Assembly (NCBI RefSeq): GCF_040939125.1
Contig: NZ_CP162495.1
Coordinates: 1,550,001 to 1,614,000 of the forward strand
DNA from: Clostridium sp. BJN0013
GTDB taxonomy: Bacteria; Bacillota; Clostridia; Clostridiales; Clostridiaceae
Reading direction: 5' to 3'
DNA length: 64,000 nucleotides
Under the pieces are notes generated by a model that did no database searches, had not been told where the DNA came from, and was given only the letters and a program-made list of their open reading frames with translations. Position numbers and translations under genes: made by a program. Below are positions 12,835-22,844 of this stretch, in pieces (position 1 is the stretch's first letter; each line of letters starts with the position of its first letter).

Positions 12835-14784
12835 ATGAAAAAAGTATTTCAGGGAACCTCACTGGAAAATTGTCTGCAGCTTGCAAGATATGAACTAAAT
12901 ATACCGGAAGATAAGTTTGGGTATAAAGTACTTGAAAATAAAAAATCTTTTTTTAGAAGAAAAGTAACAATAGAAGTGACTTATGATGACATGGGAGAAG
13001 GAATTTCTAAAGAACAAGAGGGACATGAAGTAAATAAAAATCAAGGTACTGTAAAAGTTGTAGAGGGCAGAATAATCGTAAAGGACCCTTTAAAAGAGGA
13101 GAAACCAGCTGTAATAGTAAAAGGAGATCATATGTCCATTTTTGTGGATGGAGATGAAATAAAAAGGGAATGTGAAGTTTTAAGCAGCAGTAATATAGAA
13201 GTGATTTTGGAAGAAAATGAGCCCAAAAGGGAACTGAAAATAGATATTTCAGAAGATGCCATGGAGGCCTATGCAGGAATTGCTTACACATCTAGAAATG
13301 TTTATGCACTGAAAGATACCAGAGAAAGTAATAGATTGAATTTGGATACTTATGTAGTGGAAACCGTAGAACCACCTAAATATACTGCAAATGACATAAA
13401 AAATGAACTTGCTAATAATAAAATTGTTTATGGCATAATGGAAGAAAATTTTAAGGATGTTTTAGAAAGCGGAAAAAGAGTATTAATAGCAAAAGGGAAA
13501 AAAGCTGTGGATGGACAAGATGATGTTATAGATATCAATTTTCAAGATTCTGTGGACTTGAAAGAAGATATGGAAGGAAATGTAGATTTCAAGAGTATAG
13601 GCATTATAAGTACTGTAAAAAAAGGTGATATTATTGCTGAAAGGCATAGAGGATTTGAAGGAGAAAATGGATTTGATGTAAAGGGGAAAACTTTAAAATT
13701 TAGAAAAGCTAAACATAAGAAACTTGCTGCAGGACAGGGATGCATGCTTAAAGATGAAGATAAAGTTGAAGCAGTCATAGAAGGAAAGCCTTTTATAAAA
13801 AATGGTACTTTTTATATACATCAGGTTCATGAAATTAGTAAAGATGTGGATTTAAGTACGGGGAATATAAAGTTTACAGGAGATATAATAGTACAAGGTA
13901 ACGTAAGAGAAGGGATGGAAATTGAATGTGGAGGCAACCTTATTATATATAAAGAAGTGGAAAGGGCTAAGATTAAAGCCAGGGGAGATATTTTAATCAA
14001 TGGCAGTATTGTAGGATCAGACATATATGGAGGGGGAGATTGTGTAAATAAAATTAAATCCATAGATCACCTTGTAGAATTTAATATAAACTTAGGAGAG
14101 ATGATTGAAGCTATAACAGAAATAAAAACGTATGATTTACTTGGCAAGAATAAAAAAGATGGGGAGATAATAAAAATATTATTGGAAAATAAATTTAAGG
14201 GCCTTTTAAAACTTGGAATAAACATAATTGCAGATTTAAATATAGATCCTGATGAATGTGAACAAAATTTAGGAAAGGAAATAGTGAAAATTATAAGGAC
14301 AAGGTTTATGGGTATGGGACCAATAAGTATAACAAACTACTCAGAGTTAAGTTGTCTAAAAGAGAAAATTGAAGCTGAAATTGAACATTTAAGTAATTGT
14401 CTGGCCCTTCCTGTAAATTTAACTATAGCCTATTGTCAGGATTCCCACATAGAAAGTTCAGGCAGTGTGATAATTACTGGAAAAGGGGAGTATATATCTG
14501 AAATTACTGCAAATGAGTCCATTGAGTTTTTACAGGAAAGAAGTGTGGCAAGGGGTGGAACTTTAAAAGCAAAAAAAGAAATTAAATGTAAAATTGTAGG
14601 TAGTATGGCAGGGGTATCTACAATACTTCATGTAGAAGATGAAGGGCACATATGGGCTGATGTAGCATATCACAATACTGTAATTAAAGTGGGAAAGAAG
14701 AAAGTGATGTTAGATACTCCAAGTAAAAATTTGCATGCTTATTCTGATAAAGGCAATATTGTTGTAGACAAATTTCTTCTCTAA
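12835..14784 (+). CDS. fapA: FapA (DUF342) family protein
   Basis: A 649-residue protein. The first 50 or so residues look like a Jag-N/KhpB-type domain (KVFQGTSLENCLQLAR and the FFRRK turn). The rest is the DUF342 / FapA beta-helix-like repeat region (VDLSTGNIKFTGDIIVQGNV region, GGNLIIYKEVE, GDILINGSIVGSDI) with coiled-coil-like parts between. FapA-type genes commonly sit next to flagellar and chemotaxis genes. The start is ATG 12835 behind CGAGGAGG; the frame stays open upstream to 12802. It is the first intact gene of the che-fli operon here. A small hairpin (TAGAGAT/ATCTCTA, 12778-12797) precedes it. Confidence 0.85.
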   Translation: MKKVFQGTSLENCLQLARYELNIPEDKFGYKVLENKKSFFRRKVTIEVTYDDMGEGISKEQEGHEVNKNQGTVKVVEGRIIVKDPLKEEKPAVIVKGDHMSIFVDGDEIKRECEVLSSSNIEVILEENEPKRELKIDISEDAMEAYAGIAYTSRNVYALKDTRESNRLNLDTYVVETVEPPKYTANDIKNELANNKIVYGIMEENFKDVLESGKRVLIAKGKKAVDGQDDVIDINFQDSVDLKEDMEGNVDFKSIGIISTVKKGDIIAERHRGFEGENGFDVKGKTLKFRKAKHKKLAAGQGCMLKDEDKVEAVIEGKPFIKNGTFYIHQVHEISKDVDLSTGNIKFTGDIIVQGNVREGMEIECGGNLIIYKEVERAKIKARGDILINGSIVGSDIYGGGDCVNKIKSIDHLVEFNINLGEMIEAITEIKTYDLLGKNKKDGEIIKILLENKFKGLLKLGINIIADLNIDPDECEQNLGKEIVKIIRTRFMGMGPISITNYSELSCLKEKIEAEIEHLSNCLALPVNLTIAYCQDSHIESSGSVIITGKGEYISEITANESIEFLQERSVARGGTLKAKKEIKCKIVGSMAGVSTILHVEDEGHIWADVAYHNTVIKVGKKKVMLDTPSKNLHAYSDKGNIVVDKFLL

Positions 14785-14876
14785 AAGCCTATTATAAATA
14801 CATCAAATTATGCTATAATTGTGTAATAAATTGAATTAAATGCTAGTTTTAAATATTATTTAAGGAGGATATTTAA

Positions 14877-15323
14877 ATGAGCCAGGAAGAAATAAAAGTA
14901 TTAATATTTAGTATAAATGAGGAATATTATGCTACGGATATTATGGAAATAGAGAGAATTTTAGGATATGAAGAAACTACAAAATTACCGGATTCTCCTG
15001 ATTTTGTAGATGGAGTTATAAATTATGAGGGAAATATACTTCCTGTAATATCCCTTACCAAAAAATTTGGATTTAGTGGGGAAGAGAAGAGGGACGAGTC
15101 TAAGATTATAATTACAAAACAAGATGGGAATAAAATAGGCATAATAGTTGATGTAGTATCTGAGGTAAGGGATGTAAATGTGGACAATATTGAAGCTCCT
15201 CCGGATATAGTAGCTGGAATATCTAAAAGATATATTAAGGGACTTATTAAAATAAATGATAAAATAATAATATTTTTAAATCTTTCTAAAATATTAACAG
15301 AGGAAGAGAAGGAACTTATATAA
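14877..15323 (+). CDS. cheW: Chemotaxis coupling protein CheW (first copy)
   Basis: A 148-residue CheW-domain protein that links chemoreceptors to the kinase CheA. The pattern FSINEEYYATDIMEIERI, PDFVDGVINYEGNILPVI and IGIIVDVVSEV is the standard two-beta-barrel CheW fold. The start is ATG 14877 after AAGGAGG. A second CheW gene lies at 22845 in the same operon; the two differ clearly, so they are not a recent duplication. The stop is only 12 bases before the terminal repeat of an insertion sequence, so transcription into cheD is probably affected. Confidence 0.92.
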   Translation: MSQEEIKVLIFSINEEYYATDIMEIERILGYEETTKLPDSPDFVDGVINYEGNILPVISLTKKFGFSGEEKRDESKIIITKQDGNKIGIIVDVVSEVRDVNVDNIEAPPDIVAGISKRYIKGLIKINDKIIIFLNLSKILTEEEKELI

Positions 15324-15327
15324 TTTA

Positions 15328-17099
15328 ATAGGCAATTGCGAAACTCACTGATAAAAATGAATTGAGGAGTAGGGGGAATTTCAAAAAAGATAATTAGAAG
15401 ATTAAAGGTGATTTTCCTGATTTGTAATGGCTAAATAGAAAAAAAGGGTGCAAGAAATAGAACCATGATTAATTCTAAAATTTAAAAATAGCTGATATTT
15501 ATGCAATTAATGGTTTTAGACTTCTGATATATTCATGCTTGTGTATTTTATTGGCTATAACAACTGTTATTAGCTGGGTTATGCCTGAAAGAAGTAAGTC
15601 AGCATGAAGAGTTTTTTCATTTTGTGTTCTACGGTTTGCAATGCAATAGCTGTTTTTAAAATGTCCAATGCTTTTTTCAACAGTAGAACGAATTTTATAA
15701 GTATAATTCCAATCTTGGGAACCACGAGTTGTTCCTGGGTATGCACGCAAATTTTTTTCTGGATAAATGTAGAACATTCTGCCACAAGATGATTTAGTAC
15801 AAGGATCTTCACAAAGAGTTTTTCGTTTACTCTTTTTCGTTTCTTTATTATAAATCCATTTCATTTTAGGGCAAACGAATTTCATTGTTGGAATTTCTGA
15901 GCGTAAGTGTGATTTGCTGCCTTCTTGCTTCATGGGTAGTGAATGATCATGAGGGCAGCATGGAATACCATCTTCATTCAAAGGACAATCGGATTCTTCT
16001 GGTGCAAGCTTAGTTTTTAGTGGAATATATGCTTTTTCAAACTTTAGTTCTTGAAAAAGATATTGATAAATTTCAATACTATCAAAAGCAGCGTCACCTA
16101 AAAAAGTTTTAGGATTTATCAAAGGATGTTTTTCAAAAAAATCCTTAAGGACAGGTATAAGTGCTTTAGAATCAGCAAGGGACTTATCTTCATCAGGAGA
16201 ATTGGATTTTTTCTCAACAACGATATCTGGATGAGTTTTAAGGAAATCTTGGTTGTAAAATGAAATATCTCTCACAATACCAAGGCCGTTGGTTACAATG
16301 CCAAATTTAAAAGCGTAACAAAAATGACCGTTAATGTACATCTGCTGGATGGCTGGATTAGCTGCAGCATGAGAAGGCATAGCCCTGTAAGCAGCTTTAT
16401 AAGGGTCATAAGAATCATCCAGACCATGTGTCTTCTTAAAAGCTTTAAGTTGTTTTATGATGCGGTTAGCATATTTAGGGTTGTTTTCAGTGACGAAAGC
16501 TTCAATACCAGAAGTATCAAAGATAGTCATAGAAGCAAGGTTCTTATCAATTTGTTGACATATTGGCTCAGTAATATTAACAAGATTATGGAACATTGAT
16601 TGTAAGTCCAAAATAAAATCTTGTCTAAAGCGTGTGAATTTAGAAGCATCAGGAACTTTGGTGAAACCGCAAAAATCCCTCAACTCTTTTGAATATTTAA
16701 GAAAAATAATCAAAAGGGAATCTGTAGGAATAGAAAAAATACGCTGCAAAATCAAAGCACGAAGCATGGCATAAAGTGTATATTTACGAGGTCTTCCAGT
16801 AGAAGCATAAAAATGATTTATAAAAGAAACTGGAACTAAATCATCCAGATCAATAGTATCTTCAAGTAAAGAAAGAAACTGGGGCTTGTTGTTTTCAAAT
16901 TTTTCTTTGCAATCAGAAAAAACTTCTGCCAAAGAAAGCTGTTTATATGGTATCATAAGTATATAACTCCTTTCTGAGGTATATGGTGATTTTGTTTCTT
17001 GGCAATTCAATTTTACCATAAATCAGTGAGGAGTTATTCTATTTTACAACAAAAAATATACCGCATTTATGCGGGTTATAGCGTTTCGCAAACCCTATT
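15328..17099 (-). mobile_element. DDE insertion sequence (IS1182-like) between cheW and cheD
   Basis: The transposase gene is framed by a 9-bp inverted repeat TTGCGAAAC (15336-15344) and GTTTCGCAA (17083-17091). The matching extends outwards in imperfect form: AATAGG lies outside on the left and CCTATT outside on the right. Either the terminal repeat is longer and imperfect, or the element entered a palindromic site such as a terminator stem. The minimum element is 1756 bp. A simple direct target repeat is not obvious. It splits the motility operon without breaking a gene. Confidence 0.85.
15499..16956 (-). CDS. DDE transposase, IS1182/DUF772 type
   Basis: A 485-residue transposase. The N-terminal DUF772-like domain contains HFYASTGRPRKYT and the DASKFTRFRQ segment. 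The catalytic triad is visible as TIFDTSGIEAF (D), FLGDAAFDS (D) and STVEKSIGHFKNSY (E). A Cys/His insertion (CCPHDH, CPKMKW, CEDPC) lies between the second D and the E, as in IS1182-like enzymes. The start is ATG 16956 after AAAGGAG; an ATG at 17019 has no ribosome site. The frame is intact. It runs opposite to the che operon. Confidence 0.88.
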   Translation of the reverse strand: MIPYKQLSLAEVFSDCKEKFENNKPQFLSLLEDTIDLDDLVPVSFINHFYASTGRPRKYTLYAMLRALILQRIFSIPTDSLLIIFLKYSKELRDFCGFTKVPDASKFTRFRQDFILDLQSMFHNLVNITEPICQQIDKNLASMTIFDTSGIEAFVTENNPKYANRIIKQLKAFKKTHGLDDSYDPYKAAYRAMPSHAAANPAIQQMYINGHFCYAFKFGIVTNGLGIVRDISFYNQDFLKTHPDIVVEKKSNSPDEDKSLADSKALIPVLKDFFEKHPLINPKTFLGDAAFDSIEIYQYLFQELKFEKAYIPLKTKLAPEESDCPLNEDGIPCCPHDHSLPMKQEGSKSHLRSEIPTMKFVCPKMKWIYNKETKKSKRKTLCEDPCTKSSCGRMFYIYPEKNLRAYPGTTRGSQDWNYTYKIRSTVEKSIGHFKNSYCIANRRTQNEKTLHADLLLSGITQLITVVIANKIHKHEYIRSLKPLIA

Positions 17100-17128
17100 A
17101 TAATTTAAAATTGAAAGGTGCAATATTT

Positions 17129-17617
17129 ATGGAGATAAAAGAGATAAAGGTAGGAATAGCAGATATGAATACTGCCGGCTCCCCCCATAGACTTATAACT
17201 ATAGGCCTGGGTTCCTGTGTTGGTATAGCTTTGTATGATAAGATGAGGGGCATAGGCGGACTAGCACATATAATGCTGCCGGACAGCACACAATTCAGTA
17301 ATATAAAAAATCCTATAAAATTTGCAGATTTAGCTGTCCCTCTTTTAATAAAAGATTTAGAAAAATTAGGAGCAAATAGGAGAAATTTAAAAGCTAAAAT
17401 AGCAGGTGGAGCATCTATGTTTAATTTTTCAGATAAGAGTATGATTATGGATATAGGCAATAGAAATAGTGCTGCGGTGAAGAAAATATTAGAAGAATGT
17501 TCTGTTTCTATATTATCCCATGATCTGGGAGGTAATAAAGGAAGGACTATGATATTTGATACCTATGATGGCGGGGTGAAAATACGTACTGTAGGAAAGG
17601 GAATAAAGGAAATTTAA
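17129..17617 (+). CDS. cheD: Chemoreceptor glutamine deamidase CheD
   Basis: CheD deamidates glutamines of chemoreceptors and works with CheC in adaptation. The catalytic Cys and His are in GLGSCVGIAL (C30) and GLAHIMLP (H47). Length 162 residues is typical. The start is ATG 17129 after AAAGGTG. The frame is open upstream into the insertion sequence, but that part is not coding. It is the first che gene after the insertion sequence and depends on read-through or on a promoter in the element's end. Confidence 0.92.
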   Translation: MEIKEIKVGIADMNTAGSPHRLITIGLGSCVGIALYDKMRGIGGLAHIMLPDSTQFSNIKNPIKFADLAVPLLIKDLEKLGANRRNLKAKIAGGASMFNFSDKSMIMDIGNRNSAAVKKILEECSVSILSHDLGGNKGRTMIFDTYDGGVKIRTVGKGIKEI

Positions 17618-17640
17618 AAATTTAATGGAGTGATAATAGT

Positions 17641-18756
17641 TTGAAAAAGATTAAAGTTTTAGTAGTAGATGATTCAGCACTTATGAGAAGAATCATCTCA
17701 GACATGATAAAAGAGGACAGTTCTATAGAAGTAATAGGTACTGCCAGAAATGGACAAGATCTTATGGATAAATTTTCTTCAAATTTTTATAAAACCATGC
17801 CAGATGTGATAACCATGGATGTAGAAATGCCCAAAATGGATGGTATAACTGCACTTGGGGAACTTAAAAAGAAAAACATAGATATACCTGTAATAATTTT
17901 AAGCAGTATTTCAAAAGAAGGTACAGAGCTCACTATGGAATGTTTAGGAGCAGGAGCCTTTGATTTTTTACCTAAACCCTCTGGAACCATATCCCTTGAT
18001 ATAGATAAAGTAAAAGTTGAATTGATACAAAAAATTAAAGTGGCTTATTTTAGTACATCTAATCAAAGTAACCACACTGAGGCTAATAGTACAGCTAAAA
18101 ATAAAAGTTATAAAGAAGTTGCTTCAGCGTATATTGCAGATGGAAATACTAAAAAGGTGAGAGAAAATAAATTTCAAGCGGGAAGAATAGATGCCATAGT
18201 AATGGGGGCATCTACAGGAGGACCTAAAGCACTTACTTCAGTTATAACAGAGTTCCCCGAAGACATAGGAGTACCTGTATTTGTGGTACAGCATATGCCT
18301 GTAGGTTTTACTAAAGCTTTTGCAGAAAGATTGAATTTAAGTTCTCGTGTAAAAGTAGTAGAAGCACAAGATGGGATGAACACTGAAAGAAATGTTGTAT
18401 ACATAGCTCCTGGTGGATATCATATGGAAGTATGGAATGATAAAAAAATTCATTTAAATAAAGAACCCGCAATTTGGGGAGTTAGACCTGCGGTAGATAA
18501 GCTATTTATGTCTGCTTCAAAGGCATATAAGGAAAATATTATTAGCGTAGTTTTGACGGGAATGGGAAAAGATGGTGCAGAAGGAACTGTAGAAATTAAA
18601 AAAAATGGGGGTGTTACCATATCCCAAGATGAGTCTACCTGTACCATTTATGGTATGCCAAAGGTTGCATATGAAACGGGAAAAGTAGATTTAGTTTTGG
18701 CGCTAGATGACATAGCAAAAGAAGTGTTGAAAATAATAACATCTGGTAGGAGGTAG
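17641..18756 (+). CDS. cheB: Chemotaxis methylesterase CheB
   Basis: CheB removes methyl groups from chemoreceptors and can deamidate them. The N-terminal receiver domain has D10, D11 and the phosphorylated D60 (VITMDVEMP). The C-terminal esterase has the triad S191 (GASTGGP), H218 (QHMP) and D311 (GMGKDGAEG). The linker between them (about 140-180) is Asn/Lys-rich. The start is TTG 17641, about ten bases after GGAGTG. 371 residues, 24 bases after cheD and 5 bases before cheR. Confidence 0.95.
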   Translation: MKKIKVLVVDDSALMRRIISDMIKEDSSIEVIGTARNGQDLMDKFSSNFYKTMPDVITMDVEMPKMDGITALGELKKKNIDIPVIILSSISKEGTELTMECLGAGAFDFLPKPSGTISLDIDKVKVELIQKIKVAYFSTSNQSNHTEANSTAKNKSYKEVASAYIADGNTKKVRENKFQAGRIDAIVMGASTGGPKALTSVITEFPEDIGVPVFVVQHMPVGFTKAFAERLNLSSRVKVVEAQDGMNTERNVVYIAPGGYHMEVWNDKKIHLNKEPAIWGVRPAVDKLFMSASKAYKENIISVVLTGMGKDGAEGTVEIKKNGGVTISQDESTCTIYGMPKVAYETGKVDLVLALDDIAKEVLKIITSGRR

Positions 18757-18761
18757 ACTTT

Positions 18762-19529
18762 ATGGATATGGCTTATTTTGAGCAGTGGGTTTTAAAAGAG
18801 TTTAATATAAACCTGTCAGCCTATAAATCAAATCAATTGCACAGAAGGATAAACAGTTTAATGTCTAGAGTGGGAGTAAGCAGCATAGATGAATATGTAC
18901 TGCTTTTAAAAAGAGATAGTGCACAAAGACAAAAATTTTTAGATTTTATTACAATAAATGTATCTGAGTTTTTTAGAAATCCGGATATATTTGAGGAACT
19001 TAAAGTTATACTAAAACAAGAATTGCTTCCTAAAAGCAATTCTTTAAAGATATGGAGTGCAGCTTGTTCAATTGGGGCAGAACCTTATTCCATAGCTATA
19101 TATTTAGATGAATTATCCAGAGGCGCAAGGCATAAAATATTGGCTACAGATATAGATAATACTATAATTGAAAGGGCTAAAAAAGGTGAATATACCGCAT
19201 CCGAAGTAAAAAACGTAAAGAAGGAGTATTTAAGTAAATATTTTACCTTGAAAGATGGTAAATATATTATAAATTCTCAGATAAAGAGTTTAGTTAATTT
19301 TAAAAAGCACGACTTAATATTAGAGGGTTATGAAAGTAATTTTGATTTAATAGTATGCAGGAATGTGGTAATATATTTTAATCAGGATATAAAGAACAGC
19401 ATATATAAAAAATTTAGCCAATCCTTGAAAAAAGGTGGGTTATTGTTTGTTGGAGCTACTGAAAGTATATATAATTTTAAGGATTATGGCTTTGAGAAGG
19501 CTTCTACCTTTATATACAGAAAGCTATAG
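18762..19529 (+). CDS. cheR: Chemotaxis methyltransferase CheR
   Basis: CheR uses S-adenosylmethionine to methylate glutamates of chemoreceptors. An N-terminal helical domain (LHRRINSLMSR) is followed by the Rossmann methyltransferase domain with NVSEFFRNP, SAACSIGAEPYSIAI (SAM-binding), LATDIDNTII and IVCRNVVIYF. Length 255 residues is standard. The start is ATG 18762 behind TAGGAGG. Five bases after cheB and 12 before cheA. Confidence 0.95.
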   Translation: MDMAYFEQWVLKEFNINLSAYKSNQLHRRINSLMSRVGVSSIDEYVLLLKRDSAQRQKFLDFITINVSEFFRNPDIFEELKVILKQELLPKSNSLKIWSAACSIGAEPYSIAIYLDELSRGARHKILATDIDNTIIERAKKGEYTASEVKNVKKEYLSKYFTLKDGKYIINSQIKSLVNFKKHDLILEGYESNFDLIVCRNVVIYFNQDIKNSIYKKFSQSLKKGGLLFVGATESIYNFKDYGFEKASTFIYRKL

Positions 19530-19541
19530 GGAGGGAAAGAA

Positions 19542-21620
19542 ATGGATACGTCACAGTATATGTCTATGTTTTTAGAAGAAGCAATGGACAATCTACAGAT
19601 TTTAAATGAATCATTACTTCAACTTGAACAAGAACCTCACAACATAGACAAGGTAAATGAAATTTTTAGAGTTGCACATACATTAAAAGGAATGGCAGCT
19701 ACCATGGGATTTAATGAAGTAGGGGAACTAACCCATAAAATGGAAGATGTGTTGTCCAGGTTTAGAGATGGCAAACTAAAGGTTACTCAAGATGTGGTGA
19801 CAGTTTTATTTAAATGTCTGGATACCCTTGAGCAGATGATAAAAAATATAGAAGATGGTGTGGAAGAGGAAGTTCCTATAAAGGGTATCATAGAGGAATT
19901 GGAAAATATAGCTAGTTTAAAGGGCGATAATAAAAAGGAAGAATTAAAACAGGATATACAGGAAGAAAAACAAAGTGACAGTGCAAGGAGTACTAAAAAC
20001 ATACAGGTGGAATTAAATGAATATGATATAAATGTAGTTAAACAGGCACAGGATAAAGGATTTAATTCCTATCAGATAAGGGTAACCATTAGTGAAAATA
20101 CCCTGCTAAAATCTGCCAGAGTATTTCTTATATTCAAGAGCCTTGAGGAAATGGGGGAGATAATTAAATCTGTTCCAAATACAGAAGATTTGGAAAATGA
20201 AAACTTTGATTTTGAAGTGGACCTCACCTTTGTTACCACGAGTGACGAAAACAAAGTATATGAAACCTTGATGAATATATCTGAAGTGGAAAAAGTATTC
20301 ATAGAAAAAATAGATATAAAAGCAGAAAAAATAAAAAAGATGCAGATTAAAGATAAACAAAGTGAGCAAATAAAGTCTGTAATTCAAAATCAGGCTTCAG
20401 CCAGGGTAGAAGATATAAAACCAAAGCCTGCCCTTGTACCTGACAAAGACAAGGAAAGTAAAAAAACTGCAAAAAAAGAACCCCATAAAAAAATGCATCA
20501 GTCTGTGAGAGTGGATTTAGAGAGACTGGATAAATTTATGAATATGGTATCGGAGCTTGTTATAAATAGAACAAGACTTGAACAGATAAGCAGTAATTAT
20601 AAATTAAATGAACTGAATGAAACCCTGGAGCAGGTAGCCAGAACCACTTCAGATCTTCAGGATCTGGTTATGAAAATCAGAATGCTGCCTCTTGATACTG
20701 TATTTAATAGATTTCCAAGGATGATAAGAGATTTATCTGTAGAACTTGACAAAGAAATGGAACTTGTAATTGAAGGGGCGGATACAGAACTTGATAGAAC
20801 TGTAATAGATGAAATAGGAGAACCTTTAATTCATCTCATTAGAAACGCAGCAGATCATGGTATAGAATCAAAAGAGGAGAGAATATCAAAAGGCAAAGAT
20901 CCTGTTGGAAAAATAAGTCTTATTGCTTATCAAGAGGGTACCAATGCAGTAATAAAAGTTGTAGATGATGGAAGTGGAATACCTGTGGACAAAGTAAGAG
21001 AAAAGGCTGAAAATATGGGTATAAACACCGATGGAATGTCAGACAATGATGTGAAAAACCTTATATTTTTGCAGGGATTCAGCACCAATACTGAGGTAAC
21101 GGATATTTCAGGCAGGGGAGTAGGTATGGATGTAGTTAAGACAAAAATATCCGCCCTTGGAGGAACTGTGGATGTGGTAAGTGAAAAGGATGAAGGTTCT
21201 GCCTTTGTAATAAGACTTCCTCTTACGCTTCAGATAATACAGGTACTGTTGGTAGGTGTAGGAGATGAGACTATGGCCATATCCTTAAGTTATGTAGACA
21301 GAGTTATAGACTATAAAGAGGACTTGATAAAAATGACCAACAACAAAGAGGTCATAATATACAATGGAAATGTAATATCTCTTGTAAGATTATATGATAA
21401 GCTAGGAGTTGAAAAATCCAAAAACAATAAAAATTATATAGTAATAGTTAAAGTAGGGGAAAAAACTGTGGGACTTATGGTGGATTCACTGCTTGGACAA
21501 AGAGAAATTGTTATAAAACCTCTTGGAAAGACATTACAAAATTTAAAGGAATACATGGGAGCAACAATACTTGGAGATGGTCTTGTAACCTTGATATTGG
21601 ATGTTGCTGCTCTGGTATAA
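19542..21620 (+). CDS. cheA: Chemotaxis sensor kinase CheA
   Basis: Histidine kinase of the chemotaxis complex, 692 residues. P1/HPt domain with the phosphorylated H46 (VAHTLKGMAATMGF), a P2 region around 180-270, a charged linker, P3 dimerisation (RLDKFMNMVSELVINRTRLEQI region), P4 ATPase with HLIRNAADHGIE, VVDDGSGI and GRGVGMDVV boxes, and P5 CheW-like regulatory domain at the end. All catalytic boxes are present. The start is ATG 19542 after GGGAGG. It sits between cheR and cheC with short gaps. Confidence 0.96.
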   Translation: MDTSQYMSMFLEEAMDNLQILNESLLQLEQEPHNIDKVNEIFRVAHTLKGMAATMGFNEVGELTHKMEDVLSRFRDGKLKVTQDVVTVLFKCLDTLEQMIKNIEDGVEEEVPIKGIIEELENIASLKGDNKKEELKQDIQEEKQSDSARSTKNIQVELNEYDINVVKQAQDKGFNSYQIRVTISENTLLKSARVFLIFKSLEEMGEIIKSVPNTEDLENENFDFEVDLTFVTTSDENKVYETLMNISEVEKVFIEKIDIKAEKIKKMQIKDKQSEQIKSVIQNQASARVEDIKPKPALVPDKDKESKKTAKKEPHKKMHQSVRVDLERLDKFMNMVSELVINRTRLEQISSNYKLNELNETLEQVARTTSDLQDLVMKIRMLPLDTVFNRFPRMIRDLSVELDKEMELVIEGADTELDRTVIDEIGEPLIHLIRNAADHGIESKEERISKGKDPVGKISLIAYQEGTNAVIKVVDDGSGIPVDKVREKAENMGINTDGMSDNDVKNLIFLQGFSTNTEVTDISGRGVGMDVVKTKISALGGTVDVVSEKDEGSAFVIRLPLTLQIIQVLLVGVGDETMAISLSYVDRVIDYKEDLIKMTNNKEVIIYNGNVISLVRLYDKLGVEKSKNNKNYIVIVKVGEKTVGLMVDSLLGQREIVIKPLGKTLQNLKEYMGATILGDGLVTLILDVAALV

Positions 21621-21631
21621 GGAGGATATAT

Positions 21632-22228
21632 ATGGACTACAAAAGCCTTACATCCATGCAGCTTGATGCACTAAGAGAAGTTGTAAATATAGGTACGGGA
21701 AATGCAGCTACAGCCTTATCTCAGCTTATAAACAAAAAAGTTGATATTACGGTACCTGATGTAAACATAGTGCCTTTTAATGATATTTTTACCAGCATTG
21801 AGGGAGATGAAATAGTTGTAGGAGTAATTGTAAGAACTTTGGGAGATGCACCTGGAAATATATTATTCATATTTGAAAAGGAAACTGCCCTTGAGCTTAT
21901 CTCCATGTTGATGGGTTATAAAGAGGAATATTTAAATGATATGGGAAACTCAGTGCTCTGTGAGGTGGGTAATATAACATCCAGTTCTTACATGAATGCC
22001 ATATCCAAACTTACAGGACTGTACCTTATACCTTCAGTACCTGCGGTTACATGTGATATGCTGGGAGCGATACTTTCAACTACATTTATAGAATCTGGAC
22101 AGTTTGATGAATATGTTCTGGATATAGAAACGTTGTTTATACAAAATAATTCTAAAATAAGCGGACATTTTTATTATGTACCTATGCCTGGTTCGCTGGA
22201 GAAAATTTTTAATGCTTTAGGAATATGA
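21632..22228 (+). CDS. cheC: CheY-P phosphatase CheC
   Basis: CheC dephosphorylates CheY-P and binds CheD. Two phosphatase motifs of the family pattern (E then N two residues later) are present: LREVVNIGTGNAATALSQLI near the start and LCEVGNITSSSYMNAISKL in the middle. Length 198 residues fits. ATG 21632 follows AAGGAGG directly after cheA. With cheD upstream this gives the B. subtilis-type CheC/CheD/CheV-less adaptation set. Confidence 0.92.
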   Translation: MDYKSLTSMQLDALREVVNIGTGNAATALSQLINKKVDITVPDVNIVPFNDIFTSIEGDEIVVGVIVRTLGDAPGNILFIFEKETALELISMLMGYKEEYLNDMGNSVLCEVGNITSSSYMNAISKLTGLYLIPSVPAVTCDMLGAILSTTFIESGQFDEYVLDIETLFIQNNSKISGHFYYVPMPGSLEKIFNALGI

Positions 22229-22262
22229 TAATATTAGTAGTAAATAGTTTGGAGGGAAAAAA

Positions 22263-22625
22263 ATGGCTAAAATATTAATTGTGGATGACGCTGCATTTAT
22301 GAGAATGATGATAAAGGATATACTGGAGAAAAATGGTTTTGAAGTAGTGGGAGAGGCAAACAATGGCATAAAAGCTGTGGAGTTATATAAGAAGGAAACT
22401 CCCGATGTGGTTACTATGGATATAACAATGCCTGATATGGATGGTATTGAAGCTGTAAAGCAAATAAGGGCTATTGACGCCAATGCAAAGATAATAATGT
22501 GTTCTGCCATGGGACAACAGACTATGGTCATGGATGCCATAAAAGCAGGGGCTAGGGATTTTATAGTAAAACCATTCCAGCCAGACAGGGTACTGGAAGC
22601 CATAAATAAAGTTGTAGCTTCTTAA
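22263..22625 (+). CDS. cheY: Chemotaxis response regulator CheY
   Basis: A stand-alone receiver domain of 120 residues with acid pocket D8/D9, phosphorylated D53 (VTMDITMP), S81 and K103 (IVKPF). CheA phosphorylates it; CheY-P binds FliM/FliY at the switch. ATG 22263 follows GGAGGG. It is followed by a 219-base gap before the second cheW. Confidence 0.95.
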   Translation: MAKILIVDDAAFMRMMIKDILEKNGFEVVGEANNGIKAVELYKKETPDVVTMDITMPDMDGIEAVKQIRAIDANAKIIMCSAMGQQTMVMDAIKAGARDFIVKPFQPDRVLEAINKVVAS

Positions 22626-22844
22626 AAATTAAAGTAGAATTTTAAAATTAAAATTTTTGAATTTATATAAAGGTAGCATGGTTTATGACGAAAACATTAA
22701 ATGTGGATAAAATTTTTATTAAAATTTAATGTAGTGCAGATGAATATTTGTGTGATTTGAACAAAAGAAGTTAAACCTGCTATTTTATGTATAATGATAT
22801 TTGTATACATAATCTTGTGTATCTCTATAAAGGGAGGTGTAAAT

